Positions 9,138-18,064 of a DNA stretch of 43,980 nt are shown here, one piece after another. Location of the stretch: positions 1 to 43,980 of the forward strand of contig JAGAPK010000010.1 of NCBI GenBank assembly GCA_017623295.1. The letters are read 5' to 3'. The number at the start of each line of letters is the position of its first letter. Positions within the stretch are counted from its first letter, which is position 1. Source of the stretch: Lachnospiraceae bacterium. Lineage in GTDB: Bacteria > Bacillota > Clostridia > Lachnospirales > Lachnospiraceae. The position numbers and the translations under genes were made by a program. A model generated the notes under the pieces. It had not been told where the DNA came from. It saw only the letters and a program-made list of their open reading frames with translations, and did no database searches.

Positions 9138-10621
9138 TTGATTGCGTATTTTTCTTGATACAAATGTAGCCAAGGTGTATTGACCGGAAGCTTAATAAAC
9201 TCTTCTTTACCATATACCTCCTGCACTTTTCCATGTTTAATCCGAACAAGCCTGTCAGCCAGTGCCAGTGAATCCGCCAAATTAATTGCCAGAATCACTA
9301 CTGCTATATTTCTGTTTAGGAATCGTTCCAGCAATTCCCAAATATGGCTTCTGATAGATACCTCCGCACTTTTAAAAGGCTGCACGCAGAACACAATTTT
9401 CGGATTTTGTAATAAAATTCTGGTATAGACCAAATCGTATTTTTGCTTTTGGCTAAGCTGCTCAATCTTGCACTGAAATACATCTTTTCCCAACAAATCA
9501 CTGTACTCTTCGACAATGCTTTTGCGAATTCCGCCGGTCAGCCAGACTCTTTTGAAACGATGATCCATATTAAAACAAAGATTGTCCATATAGCTCATTC
9601 TTGGAAACAACATGGATTCTGTCGGAAGTTCCTGAATCACTGCCACTCTTCTGTCTGCATAAGAAAAATCTTTGCCATCCAAAAACAAATGTCCGCTCTC
9701 TGGTTTTGCTCCTTCAAACAAACTGATTAAATCTTTAAAAATTTTGTTGTCCAAATCCTGGAGTACCAGACATTCTCCCGGTGTCACACGGATATTCAAA
9801 TCACGCATGCTGCCATAATATAAATGACTTGTTTCAAATACCGCCTGCTTATTCCGGTTTTCTTCCGTGATATCAAACTGTTTTCTGACCCACCTGTCGT
9901 AATCTTCCACACTTTCCAGGGAAAAGGTATCCGGGAATTTCTCATTTCGTCCAAAACACTTGATAATCTGTCCATTCTCCATCAACGCAGTTCTGTCACA
10001 GATTTGTCTTGCCTCTTCAAAATGAGCCGTAATGTAAAGGAACGAAATTCCTTTTCCCGCATAATAGCGTATAATTTCATGTAGCTTTTCAAGCTCGCTC
10101 TCGCTGATAAAAGTACTGATATCTGCAAGTACAATCAATCGGGTTCCGGATACAACCGCTTTTAATAATTCTACCACAAAACACTCGAATGCGGATAGTT
10201 CATCTATGTAAGCGTTCGCATTAATTTCCATGCCAATTTCTTCCAGAAAAGGCTGTAACTGCTTCTGCAAAACATTCGGCTTTATCAGCCATTTTTTGAA
10301 GCCGGACCGAAGTACGAAAATATTATCTACTACGGTTAAATCCTCTGCCAGACAACTTTTGCTCTGGATAATGCTAATCCGGTTTGTAGTATTTGTGGTT
10401 CGGTTCCACTGGTTTACCAGCTTATCCCGATAATAGACAAAGCCATAGTGCAGAGGAAGATTCTGCTTCAATAACTTTAATAAGGAACTTAATCCATAAT
10501 GATTTACCGGCACCAGCCCAAAGATTTCTCCGGTCCAGATTGTCATGTTGAAATTATCAAGGCAAACGTTTCCCTGTTCCTTATAGGTTACTCGTTCCAT
10601 TCGCAAAGTTTCTGTTTTCAT
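9101..10621 (-). CDS. Degenerate tandem ABC ATPase (RbsA/MglA-like pseudo-ATPase)
   Basis: 506 residues, the length and two-domain layout of a RbsA/MglA sugar-import ATPase, but both nucleotide sites have decayed. Domain 1: the P-loop position reads GLVPVNHYGLSSLLKLL (about 35-51), lacking GKS/T. The signature is LSAFECFVVELLKAV and Walker B is LIVLADIST, lacking Asp-Glu. H200 survives. Domain 2: the P-loop position is LQDLDNKIFKDLISL, the signature LSQKQKYDLVYTRILL and Walker B KIVFCVQP. The frame is intact, so the protein is probably maintained. Its start (ATG 10621, AGGG upstream) overlaps the kinase gene by 41 bp, which suggests coupled translation. Energy coupling is unlikely. A structural or signalling role towards the neighbouring importer and kinase is inference. 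Confidence 0.8.
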   Translation of the reverse strand: MKTETLRMERVTYKEQGNVCLDNFNMTIWTGEIFGLVPVNHYGLSSLLKLLKQNLPLHYGFVYYRDKLVNQWNRTTNTTNRISIIQSKSCLAEDLTVVDNIFVLRSGFKKWLIKPNVLQKQLQPFLEEIGMEINANAYIDELSAFECFVVELLKAVVSGTRLIVLADISTFISESELEKLHEIIRYYAGKGISFLYITAHFEEARQICDRTALMENGQIIKCFGRNEKFPDTFSLESVEDYDRWVRKQFDITEENRNKQAVFETSHLYYGSMRDLNIRVTPGECLVLQDLDNKIFKDLISLFEGAKPESGHLFLDGKDFSYADRRVAVIQELPTESMLFPRMSYMDNLCFNMDHRFKRVWLTGGIRKSIVEEYSDLLGKDVFQCKIEQLSQKQKYDLVYTRILLQNPKIVFCVQPFKSAEVSIRSHIWELLERFLNRNIAVVILAINLADSLALADRLVRIKHGKVQEVYGKEEFIKLPVNTPWLHLYQEKYAINKEENNQQRSTE

Positions 10622-11654
10622 TCGTTATTTCCCTATCACTTGTAATCGTCGGCAATGTAATTTCTACATCGGTTCCTACATCCGGCATGGAATAAACATG
10701 CAGTCCGTATTCTTCTCCAAAAAGAAGATGGATTCGGTTATTTACATTGACCAGGGCAATACCGCCTTTGGTTTCGGATTCCTTATCCGAAAAAGCTTTT
10801 GCACTTTTCTGTAAACGCTCATTCATATCTGCAAGTGTCTTCGCATCCATTCCGACACCATCATCCGAAATACGAATCAGCAATCTTTTACCGGTACGTT
10901 CCAGACAGATTTTCAAATGTCCTGTACCGATTTTGCATTCCGTTCCATGAATAATACTGTTTTCCAGAATCGGCTGCATCGTAAGTTTCGGTAAACGATA
11001 GCTGTAAATCTCATCTTTCTCGTCTTCATTACATTCAATCGATAAATTCAGACGTTCTCCGAAACGATATTGTTGAATTTTAAAATAGGTCTTGCAGTTC
11101 TGTATCTCTTCTTCTACGGAAACCAGATTCTCAACATTACTGATTGTATATCGGAAAAAGCTCGCTAACGCTTCTGTCATATCTGCCACACTGGCAAGTC
11201 CCGCAATCAACGCTTCACTACGGATACTCTCTAACGTATTATATAAAAAATGAGGATTAATCTGGTTTTGCAATGCCAAATACTGAGCCTGCCTTTTGTT
11301 TATGTTAAGAAGCTCCGCTGAGTTCATAATCTCTTCCAGCTTCTTTGTCATCATTTCTGAAGTAGGCGTTAGCTGTGATTCTTTGCTGTTTGCTACACTG
11401 CTCGTTGTATAACCATCCAGAAAAAGTTTCATTCGGTCTTCCATTCTACGATAAGGGCGTAAAACCCATGCATAGGCAACCCACATTAAAACTGCATTCA
11501 AGGCACAACCTATGATAATCGGAATCAGAAGGAAACTCTCTCCCCTTAGAAAAGCAACGAAAAGCATAATCAGCAAAAACGCCATTAAAAATACTTCACA
11601 ACATCCCAAAGCGAATACTCTGTATGATACAAAATGCCATTTCTGTTTCTTCAT
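10581..11654 (-). CDS. YesM-type sensor histidine kinase with minimal extracellular region
   Basis: 357 residues. Two membrane segments (about 13-36 and 42-66) are joined by a loop of only a few residues (RGESF). Many YesM kinases have a large extracellular dCache sensor there. The His_kinase core follows: NQINPHFLYNTLESI with phospho-acceptor H135, and a HATPase domain with the N-box LENSIIHG and G-box SDDGVGMD. It pairs with the upstream AraC-type regulator (13-bp gap; GAGG before the ATG). With no room for its own ligand domain it probably senses through partners, plausibly the adjacent importer, binding protein or dead ATPase. Confidence 0.88.
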   Translation of the reverse strand: MKKQKWHFVSYRVFALGCCEVFLMAFLLIMLFVAFLRGESFLLIPIIIGCALNAVLMWVAYAWVLRPYRRMEDRMKLFLDGYTTSSVANSKESQLTPTSEMMTKKLEEIMNSAELLNINKRQAQYLALQNQINPHFLYNTLESIRSEALIAGLASVADMTEALASFFRYTISNVENLVSVEEEIQNCKTYFKIQQYRFGERLNLSIECNEDEKDEIYSYRLPKLTMQPILENSIIHGTECKIGTGHLKICLERTGKRLLIRISDDGVGMDAKTLADMNERLQKSAKAFSDKESETKGGIALVNVNNRIHLLFGEEYGLHVYSMPDVGTDVEITLPTITSDREITNENRNFANGTSNL

Positions 11655-11667
11655 ACACTATCCTCAC

Positions 11668-13251
11668 TTAGCCATACAGTTTTCGATATTCTGCCGGATT
11701 TACACCGGTCATTTTATGAAATGTATGGGTAAAATGCTTTCTGTCATTATAACCAACTTTTTCACATATTTCTGCTACCGGCATATTGGTTTCACGCAAA
11801 AGATTCTTGGCTTCTTCCATGCGCACCCTCATCAGGTATTTCGCAAAACCTTCTCCACATTCCTTCTTAAACATGGCACTGAAATAAGCCGCACTGAAGC
11901 CGACATATTCACAAACTTCTTCCAACGTAATATTTCTGTCAAAGTTCTGCATAATGTATTGCTTTGCAATCCGAATCGGTCTGGAAGACTCACTCTCCTG
12001 TTTCTCCATCTTATCAAGAATTGTCTTCTGCTGTAATTTCTTCAGTTCTGCAAATAATCCGGCTATTGTACCACACTGCATGCACTGTGCATCAAAAGAA
12101 CTCTGTATTTGTTCGGCATCTTCTATGCCGGTTCTTAATAGGAAAAATCTGCCTGCCATTAACACAAGTTCCAATACTTCCCGGCCTCTGATATCCACAA
12201 CTTCCATAATCGCATTCTGTAAATTCTCATCTGCCAGAAACACACCCTCCACATCCAGCACTTCAATGGAATGTTCTGCAGCTTTGACATATTTATCCAT
12301 CAAATTCTGCTTCTGAATACCAGAAGAAGGTGGCACATTTTCCAAAAGTCGTCCACAGCCCTCTAACAATCGCTCTGCGGCTGCCATCTCAGCTTTCTCC
12401 ATAGAATCTAGCAGCATTTCCGGTTTTTCTTCCACACTTCCAAGACCAAGTGTAAAATCCACAGTGCCGAGTAGATGTTTGTTCCCTTCCAACTGTTTCA
12501 AAAACTCATGAATCTGCCGTCGCACATCATCTTTATTTTCCGGCATATAATTCAAAATACCATAACCGGTGTGATCCAGAAAACCGAGAATGCAATCTTC
12601 ACAATAAGGCGCTATCTCTGTTTCAAATAATTCTCTGGCCTTTTCCTGAATCACAACAAAGGAAGAAGCATCCACTTTTTCCCTGTCACAATCAATCTTT
12701 AAAATAAAAGTCTGATAATATCCGTCTGATACCATAAAATGATATGTATCATGAAGATTTTTAACACTCAAATTCTTATTCTTACTAAGAACATCCTTTA
12801 TCAAACCTTCTCTGAGTCTGTTTAAATCATTCTGACTACGAATGAAATTCTGTATTACATCTATTTCTTGTTTTCTCTCTTCCAACCGAATTTTGATTTT
12901 CTGTAAGGTTTCTATCAATTCCTCTTGTTTGATTGGTTTGAGAATATAATTTTCTACGCCATATGTCATAGCGGTTCTTGCATATTCAAAATGAGCATAA
13001 CCGCTAATAATAACTATCTCCAAATCTGGTTTAATTTCCCTTGCCTGCTTGATTAGATCAAGTCCATTACATCCCGGCATACGGATATCTGTAATTAAAA
13101 TGTCCGGATCATGTTTTTCAATCATTTCCAACGCCTCAAGTCCATTTTCAGCCGTTGCTTCTAAACTCATATCCAATGCCGACCAGTCCACCAATGCCTG
13201 AACCAATCTGCATATCAGCTTTTCATCATCTGCGATGATTACCTTCCACAT
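11668..13251 (-). CDS. YesN-type response regulator with AraC DNA-binding domain
   Basis: 527 residues. A receiver domain (about 1-120) has D8/D9, phospho-acceptor D55 in ILITDIRMPG and the lysine in NYILKPI. A long middle region (about 135-400) of the kind common in YesN proteins follows. A C-terminal AraC pair of helix-turn-helices (about 425-527) has ITLEEVCEYVGFSAAYFS, CGEGFAKYL, and KVGYNDRKHFTHTFHKMTG followed by NPAEYRKLYG. The ATG at 13251 follows GAGGG. It lies between the binding-protein gene and its kinase. The likely target is the importer promoter region at 17840-18060, inferred from position. Confidence 0.92.
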   Translation of the reverse strand: MWKVIIADDEKLICRLVQALVDWSALDMSLEATAENGLEALEMIEKHDPDILITDIRMPGCNGLDLIKQAREIKPDLEIVIISGYAHFEYARTAMTYGVENYILKPIKQEELIETLQKIKIRLEERKQEIDVIQNFIRSQNDLNRLREGLIKDVLSKNKNLSVKNLHDTYHFMVSDGYYQTFILKIDCDREKVDASSFVVIQEKARELFETEIAPYCEDCILGFLDHTGYGILNYMPENKDDVRRQIHEFLKQLEGNKHLLGTVDFTLGLGSVEEKPEMLLDSMEKAEMAAAERLLEGCGRLLENVPPSSGIQKQNLMDKYVKAAEHSIEVLDVEGVFLADENLQNAIMEVVDIRGREVLELVLMAGRFFLLRTGIEDAEQIQSSFDAQCMQCGTIAGLFAELKKLQQKTILDKMEKQESESSRPIRIAKQYIMQNFDRNITLEEVCEYVGFSAAYFSAMFKKECGEGFAKYLMRVRMEEAKNLLRETNMPVAEICEKVGYNDRKHFTHTFHKMTGVNPAEYRKLYG

Positions 13252-13318
13252 AATCTTACCCTCATAGTTTATCCCAATTCCTTCTTTATATCATAGCATT
13301 GGTCTGTAAACAAATCAA

Positions 13319-13347
13319 CAGGAACGCCGATTTCTCAAGCGTTCCTG
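13319..13347 (-). terminator. Intercistronic hairpin after the binding-protein gene
   Basis: A perfect 9-bp stem CAGGAACGC / GCGTTCCTG with an 11-base loop, followed on the minus strand by TTGATTTGTTTAC. The T-run is poor. It could be a leaky terminator or an mRNA 3'-end stabiliser, lowering expression of the regulator genes relative to the binding protein. Confidence 0.65.
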
Positions 13348-13383
13348 TCACCTTTTATGAATGGTGTTTAATTGTTATCAGTA

Positions 13384-15189
13384 CTATTTGGAAAGTACAG
13401 AAACACCTGTATCTGATACAGCTCCACCTAAGCTTTCACCTTCCAATGCCTGTACACAAGCTTCTACACCCATAGAACCCATTACATCAGGATTCTGTGC
13501 CATTGTGCAAAGTAAATGTCCATCTTCAATTAATCCAAGAATTGCATCAGATTTATCAAAACCTACACCAATGATTTCAGCATTACCGGATGCTTTGATT
13601 GCATTACCTGCACCTGTTGTAGAACCTTCGTTACATCCGAAGATACCAACTACACCCTGTGTAATATAGTTTTCTGCAATGCTCTGAGATTTTGCCGCAT
13701 CACCTTCGCCATACTGTGTTTCAAGAAGTTCGAAATCAGTTCCTTCAAATGCGGAACGGAAACCTTCTTCTCTCATAACACAGGAATCGGTTGCTGCATT
13801 TACATTGATAATACCGATTGTACCACTTGTGATACCTTTAGCTTCTAAAGCTTTTTTCATTTCTTCGCCTGCTGTTGCACCAGCTGCTTTGTTGTCTGTA
13901 GAGAATGTTGCTTCTGCTGCTACGTTTGCAGGAGAGTCAACATAAACGATTTTAACACCGGCTGCAGATGCTTCTTCTAATGCGGAAGAAATAGCATCAG
14001 GACCATTTGCTGCAACCATGATTGCATCATAGCCGCCTGCTACTGCATTATTAACACATTCAATCTGCTGTGCATCATCTTTTGTGTTAGGGGACATGAA
14101 TGTTACGGAAACACCAAGTTCCTCTGCTTTTGCCTGAGCACCTTCATTTAATGTTACCCAGTGCTGGTCAATGGAGTCCATTGTAATTAAAGCGATTTTC
14201 CATTCTTTAGATGCTGCTACATCGGTAGTTGCTGCATCATCACTGCTTGCAGATGCATCTGCTGTTAATACGGAAACACCTGTATCAGTAACTGCGCCAC
14301 CAAGGTCTTCACCATTGATTGCTTTTACTGCTGCTTTTACGCCTTCATAACCCATTACATCAGGATTCTGAGCCATTGTACAAAGTAAGAATCCATCTTC
14401 AATCAATCCAAGGATTGCATCAGATTTATCAAAACCAACACCGATAACTTCTGTATTACCGGAAGCTTTGATTGCGTTACCTGCACCTGTTGTAGAACCT
14501 TCGTTACAACCGAAGATACCAACTACCCCCTGTGTAATGTAGTTCTCTGCGATGCTCTGAGATTTTGCTGCATCACCTTCGCCATACTGTGTTTCAAGAA
14601 GTTCGAAGTCTGTTCCTTCAAATGCGGAACGGAAACCTTCTTCTCTCATAACACAGGAATCGGTTGCTGCATTTACATTGATAATACCAATTGTACCACT
14701 TGTAATACCTTTCGCTTCCAATGCTTTTTTCATCTCTTCACCTGCTGTTGCACCGGCTGCATTGTTGTCTGTAGAGAATGTTGCTTCTGCTTCTACGTTT
14801 GCAGGAGAGTCAACATAGATAATTTTAACTCCTGCATTTGCAGCTTCTTCCAAAGCGGATGAAATAGCATCCGGGCCATTCGCTGCCACGATGATTGCTT
14901 TTGCACCTGCACTAACTGCATTATTAACACATTCGATCTGCTGTGCATCATCTTTTGTATTAGGTGCCATGAACTGAACTTCTACTCCTAACTCTGCTGC
15001 TGCCTTCTGAGCACCTTCATTTAATGTTACCCAGTGCTGGTCAATAGAGTCCATTGTGATCAATGCGATCATAGTATCGAAGCTTGCTCCTTCTGTTGAT
15101 GTGGAAGCTTCTGTTCCTTTGTCTCCACATCCTGTTAACATTGCCATCATCATGCACAATGAACAGATTACTGCTAAAAGCTTTTTCAT
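13384..15189 (-). CDS. Lipoprotein sugar-binding protein with two tandem type I periplasmic-binding domains
   Basis: 601 residues, twice the family length. A lipoprotein signal has lipobox LTGC (C21) and a Ser/Thr linker. Two complete type I (ribose/galactose-type, Peripla_BP_4) domains follow, about 38-312 and 330-601, with a period of 291 codons. Both begin IALITMDSIDQHWVTLNEGAQ, and 102 consecutive residues in the middle of each are identical. The ATG at 15189 has AAAGGAGG ten bases upstream. It should deliver ligand to the permease at 15290-16306 from the outer membrane face. Two sites per polypeptide could raise local ligand capture or separate transport from sensing. The sugar cannot be named from sequence. 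No stop or frameshift interrupts the fusion. Confidence 0.93.
   Translation of the reverse strand: MKKLLAVICSLCMMMAMLTGCGDKGTEASTSTEGASFDTMIALITMDSIDQHWVTLNEGAQKAAAELGVEVQFMAPNTKDDAQQIECVNNAVSAGAKAIIVAANGPDAISSALEEAANAGVKIIYVDSPANVEAEATFSTDNNAAGATAGEEMKKALEAKGITSGTIGIINVNAATDSCVMREEGFRSAFEGTDFELLETQYGEGDAAKSQSIAENYITQGVVGIFGCNEGSTTGAGNAIKASGNTEVIGVGFDKSDAILGLIEDGFLLCTMAQNPDVMGYEGVKAAVKAINGEDLGGAVTDTGVSVLTADASASSDDAATTDVAASKEWKIALITMDSIDQHWVTLNEGAQAKAEELGVSVTFMSPNTKDDAQQIECVNNAVAGGYDAIMVAANGPDAISSALEEASAAGVKIVYVDSPANVAAEATFSTDNKAAGATAGEEMKKALEAKGITSGTIGIINVNAATDSCVMREEGFRSAFEGTDFELLETQYGEGDAAKSQSIAENYITQGVVGIFGCNEGSTTGAGNAIKASGNAEIIGVGFDKSDAILGLIEDGHLLCTMAQNPDVMGSMGVEACVQALEGESLGGAVSDTGVSVLSK
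13390..15069 (-). repeat. 873-bp internal tandem duplication in the binding-protein gene
   Basis: Copy 1 is about 14263-15069 and copy 2 about 13390-14196. The central parts are nearly identical at the DNA level, with scattered third-position changes and a fully conserved run around 13755-13820 / 14628-14693. The edges diverge more. This pattern suits duplication plus partial gene conversion. Confidence 0.85.
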
Positions 15190-15220
15190 TTTGAAATTCC
15201 TCCTTTAATATTTATCTTAG

Positions 15221-15252
15221 CACCACACCCGAAGTTTCTTTCCGGTGTGGTG
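15221..15252 (-). other. Intercistronic hairpin before the binding-protein gene
   Basis: A perfect 9-bp stem CACCACACC / GGTGTGGTG with a 14-base loop between permease and binding protein, and no T-run after it. It is a likely processing or stability element. With the hairpin at 13319-13347 it brackets the binding-protein message. Confidence 0.6.
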
Positions 15253-15289
15253 ACTAATTCAATTTTTCTGATTTTGTGTAATCAGTCTT

Positions 15290-16306
15290 TTATGATGTTG
15301 CTTTTTTCTTGAATACACCATTTCTTACAACGACATCCAGAAGTACCGCACATACAACGATGATACCGATTACAAGTCGCTGGATACCAACCTGTGCACC
15401 GATCATGTTAAGACCATTTTCAAGTGTCTGCCATACAGCGGAACCTGCAAGTGTTCCAAGTAAAATACCGGTACCACCAAGCGGTGAAATACCACCGATA
15501 ACACCTGCTGCGACAGCGTACATTTCGTACATATTACCAGCTTCCATGTTACCCATACTTGCCTGACCGCAAAGAATCAGACCAACTACGAAAGAACAGA
15601 ATGCACTTACCAAATATGTTTTGGTAACAGTTGCTACTACATTTACACCGGATAATTTTGCCGCATCTACGTTAGAACCGATTGCATAAATATGTCGTCC
15701 TGTTCTTGTTTTAGAAAGCAAGAAGAAGAAAACAATAAATAAAATAATGGCAATCCAGAAAGTATTATACACTCCTGCTGTCTGTCCATAATAAAACACA
15801 TTCTGGAAAGTTTCTGCAGATTCTTTACCAATACCGGAAGCAATTGCATCTGTGTTACGGTTTCCGTTTACCATGTAAGCAATACCTCTTGCTACGAACA
15901 TTGTACCAAGTGTAGCAATAAACGGTGGTAACTGACATTTTCCAACTAAGAAACCATTGATAACACCGATAGCCATACAGCAGCAAAGTGAAATGAGAAT
16001 TGCCACTAATGGATTAACTCCCATTGCCATAAGGGTTGCAGTAATCATGGAACTCATGCCAACTACAGAACCGATGGATAAGTCGATGTTACCTGTAATC
16101 AATACATAACTCTGACCGATACCAATAATCAAATATTTTGACATAGAACGAAGTAAATTCATAACGTTCTGCCCTGAAAATACGTTTGGATTAATAATAC
16201 CAAAAGCAATATAAATGATAATCAAACCTACAAAAGCTGTCAGGGCTCCACCCATACCTTTAATACTTAAAAGCTTTTTCAGCGGATTTTGTTTTTTCTG
16301 ATTCAT
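15290..16306 (-). CDS. Sugar ABC transporter permease (RbsC/MglC family)
   Basis: 338 residues, about eight to ten membrane segments. It forms the membrane channel of a ribose/galactose-type importer. Family blocks seen are GQSYVLITGNIDLSIGSVVG, CQLPPFIATLGTMFVARG, TRTGRHIYAIGSNVDAAKLSGVNV and ISPLGGTGILLGT. A strong GGAGG lies ten bases before ATG 16306 and overlaps the end of the ATPase gene, so the two are co-transcribed. It should partner the intact ATPase upstream and the tandem binding protein downstream. Confidence 0.95.
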   Translation of the reverse strand: MNQKKQNPLKKLLSIKGMGGALTAFVGLIIIYIAFGIINPNVFSGQNVMNLLRSMSKYLIIGIGQSYVLITGNIDLSIGSVVGMSSMITATLMAMGVNPLVAILISLCCCMAIGVINGFLVGKCQLPPFIATLGTMFVARGIAYMVNGNRNTDAIASGIGKESAETFQNVFYYGQTAGVYNTFWIAIILFIVFFFLLSKTRTGRHIYAIGSNVDAAKLSGVNVVATVTKTYLVSAFCSFVVGLILCGQASMGNMEAGNMYEMYAVAAGVIGGISPLGGTGILLGTLAGSAVWQTLENGLNMIGAQVGIQRLVIGIIVVCAVLLDVVVRNGVFKKKATS

Positions 16307-16320
16307 TTCTTTATCTCCTC

Positions 16321-17835
16321 CTATTTCTCATCACTGACTATTTTTTTCTCAAACTGTGTTGCCAGTGTCAGAATTTCATTTTGTGTTATTCCTTCTGCCA
16401 TTACCTCACCGGTAATACGGCCGTCACACATAACAAGAATTCTATCTGCAATTCCCATTACTTCCGGCATTTCAGAGGAAACAAAAACAACGGCAATGCC
16501 TTGTTTCTTTAATTCATTCATCAGGTTATAAATCTCAACCTTAGCAGCAACGTCGATTCCTCGTGTCGGCTCATCAAAAATAACCACTCTGGAATTTCTT
16601 GCTAACCATTTTCCGACTACAACCTTCTGCTGGTTACCACCGGAAAGGTTCTTTGCATCAATCTCAACCCCCGGTGTTTTGATTTTCAAATCCTTAACTG
16701 CCTTATCACACATTTCTGTTTCTTTGCTTCTATTAACAACCCCTAATTTATTACACAAAAGATCTAAATTTGGAAGTGCTATATTATGTCTGATACTAAG
16801 TTTTGTGCACAAACCATCTTTCTTTCTATCTTCCGGTGCAAGTACGATGCCGGCCTTAATGGCATCTCTTGGACAAGTAATTTTTACTTCTTTACCATCT
16901 AAGATGATTTTACCGCCCTCTTTTGGGTCTACACCGAAAATAGCTCTTGTAGTTTCTGTTCTACCGGCACCCATCAATCCTGCAAAACCAACAATTTCGC
17001 CTTCGTATACCGAGAAACTGACATCTCTTACCATTCGTCCTGCATTCAGATGTTTTACTTCAAAAATCTTCTTTCCTTTTTCACAGGATACACGAGGAAA
17101 TTTTTCTTTGATTTCACGGCCTACCATATAAGCAATGATTTCATCCATTGTTGCATCCGCAAAGTTCATACTTGTTATGTACTGACCGTCACGCATGATG
17201 GTAACACGGTCTACAATATGCTGTAATTCCTCTAATCTGTGGGAAATATATACAATACCGCATCCTTTCGCTTTCAGTTCTTTGATGATACGGAATAAAT
17301 CTTCAATTTCTTTAGCTGTCAATGCTGATGTCGGTTCATCCATAATCAACACTTTGGCATTAACAGATAATGCCTTTGCTATTTCTACCATCTGCTGCTT
17401 GGAAACCGGAAGTTCTCCTACGGTCTGCTTCGGATCTAAGTCAATTTTTAACTCATCCAGAATACGTTTAGCTTCCTGCTCCATCTCATGATTCGAAAGA
17501 ATGATTCCTTTTCTTTTCTCTCTTCCTAAGAACATGTTCTCCGCAACCGATAAATGTTTACACATATTCAGTTCCTGATGAATAATGGCAACCCCGACTT
17601 CCTGTGCAAGTTTCGGAGTCAAGTCCCCATATTCCTTTCCGAAAATCTGCATCTCTCCTTCATCTCTTGTGTATACGCCACTGAGAATTTTCATCAATGT
17701 ACTTTTGCCAGCACCGTTCTCACCAAGAAGTGCTAATACTTCTCCCGAACGCAGCTCGAACTTTACATGATCAAGTGCTTTAACACCTGGAAAGCTTTTG
17801 CAAATATCTTTCATGGATACTATTATTTCACCCAT
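16321..17835 (-). CDS. Sugar ABC transporter ATPase, tandem domains (RbsA/MglA family)
   Basis: 504 residues from the ATG at 17835, which has GGAGG six bases upstream; an earlier in-frame ATG (17856) lacks one. Domain 1 has intact Walker A GENGAGKST, a signature-region PVSKQQMVEIAKAL and Walker B LIMDEPTSAL. Domain 2 has the usual RbsA second-site variant GLMGAGRTE, the signature LSGGNQQKVV and DEPTRGIDV. It powers import through the permease that follows 14 bp downstream. It contrasts directly with the decayed relative at 9101-10621, which probably arose from a copy of such a gene. It is the first gene of the cluster. Confidence 0.95.
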   Translation of the reverse strand: MGEIIVSMKDICKSFPGVKALDHVKFELRSGEVLALLGENGAGKSTLMKILSGVYTRDEGEMQIFGKEYGDLTPKLAQEVGVAIIHQELNMCKHLSVAENMFLGREKRKGIILSNHEMEQEAKRILDELKIDLDPKQTVGELPVSKQQMVEIAKALSVNAKVLIMDEPTSALTAKEIEDLFRIIKELKAKGCGIVYISHRLEELQHIVDRVTIMRDGQYITSMNFADATMDEIIAYMVGREIKEKFPRVSCEKGKKIFEVKHLNAGRMVRDVSFSVYEGEIVGFAGLMGAGRTETTRAIFGVDPKEGGKIILDGKEVKITCPRDAIKAGIVLAPEDRKKDGLCTKLSIRHNIALPNLDLLCNKLGVVNRSKETEMCDKAVKDLKIKTPGVEIDAKNLSGGNQQKVVVGKWLARNSRVVIFDEPTRGIDVAAKVEIYNLMNELKKQGIAVVFVSSEMPEVMGIADRILVMCDGRITGEVMAEGITQNEILTLATQFEKKIVSDEK

Positions 17836-17854
17836 TTTATACCTCCACGCTTTC

Positions 17855-17884
17855 AAAACAATTGTTTTCGTTTTTTACAGTATA
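17855..17884 (-). promoter_or_regulatory. Putative promoter -10 and palindromic operator of the sugar ABC operon
   Basis: TATACT (17879-17884) has only a weak -35 (TTATTT) at 17 bp, as expected of an activator-dependent promoter. A perfect 14-bp palindrome, AAAACAATTGTTTT (17855-17868), would begin at about the transcription start, followed by a TGAAAGCG cre-like half site. Binding proteins are not identified. Confidence 0.4.
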
Positions 17885-18064
17885 GCAAAGAGCTTTCCAA
17901 CAAATAAGGTGGTAGATTTGTTTCTTATGGGGGTATTTTTATGCAGTTTTAATACTTATTTTATCTGTTTTTTCGAATATTTTCGTCAAATTATAATTTT
18001 TAAACAGTTTTTACAATCAGTTTTTGTCTATTTTTCACATATCGCTATTATAGTTACTCCATTC

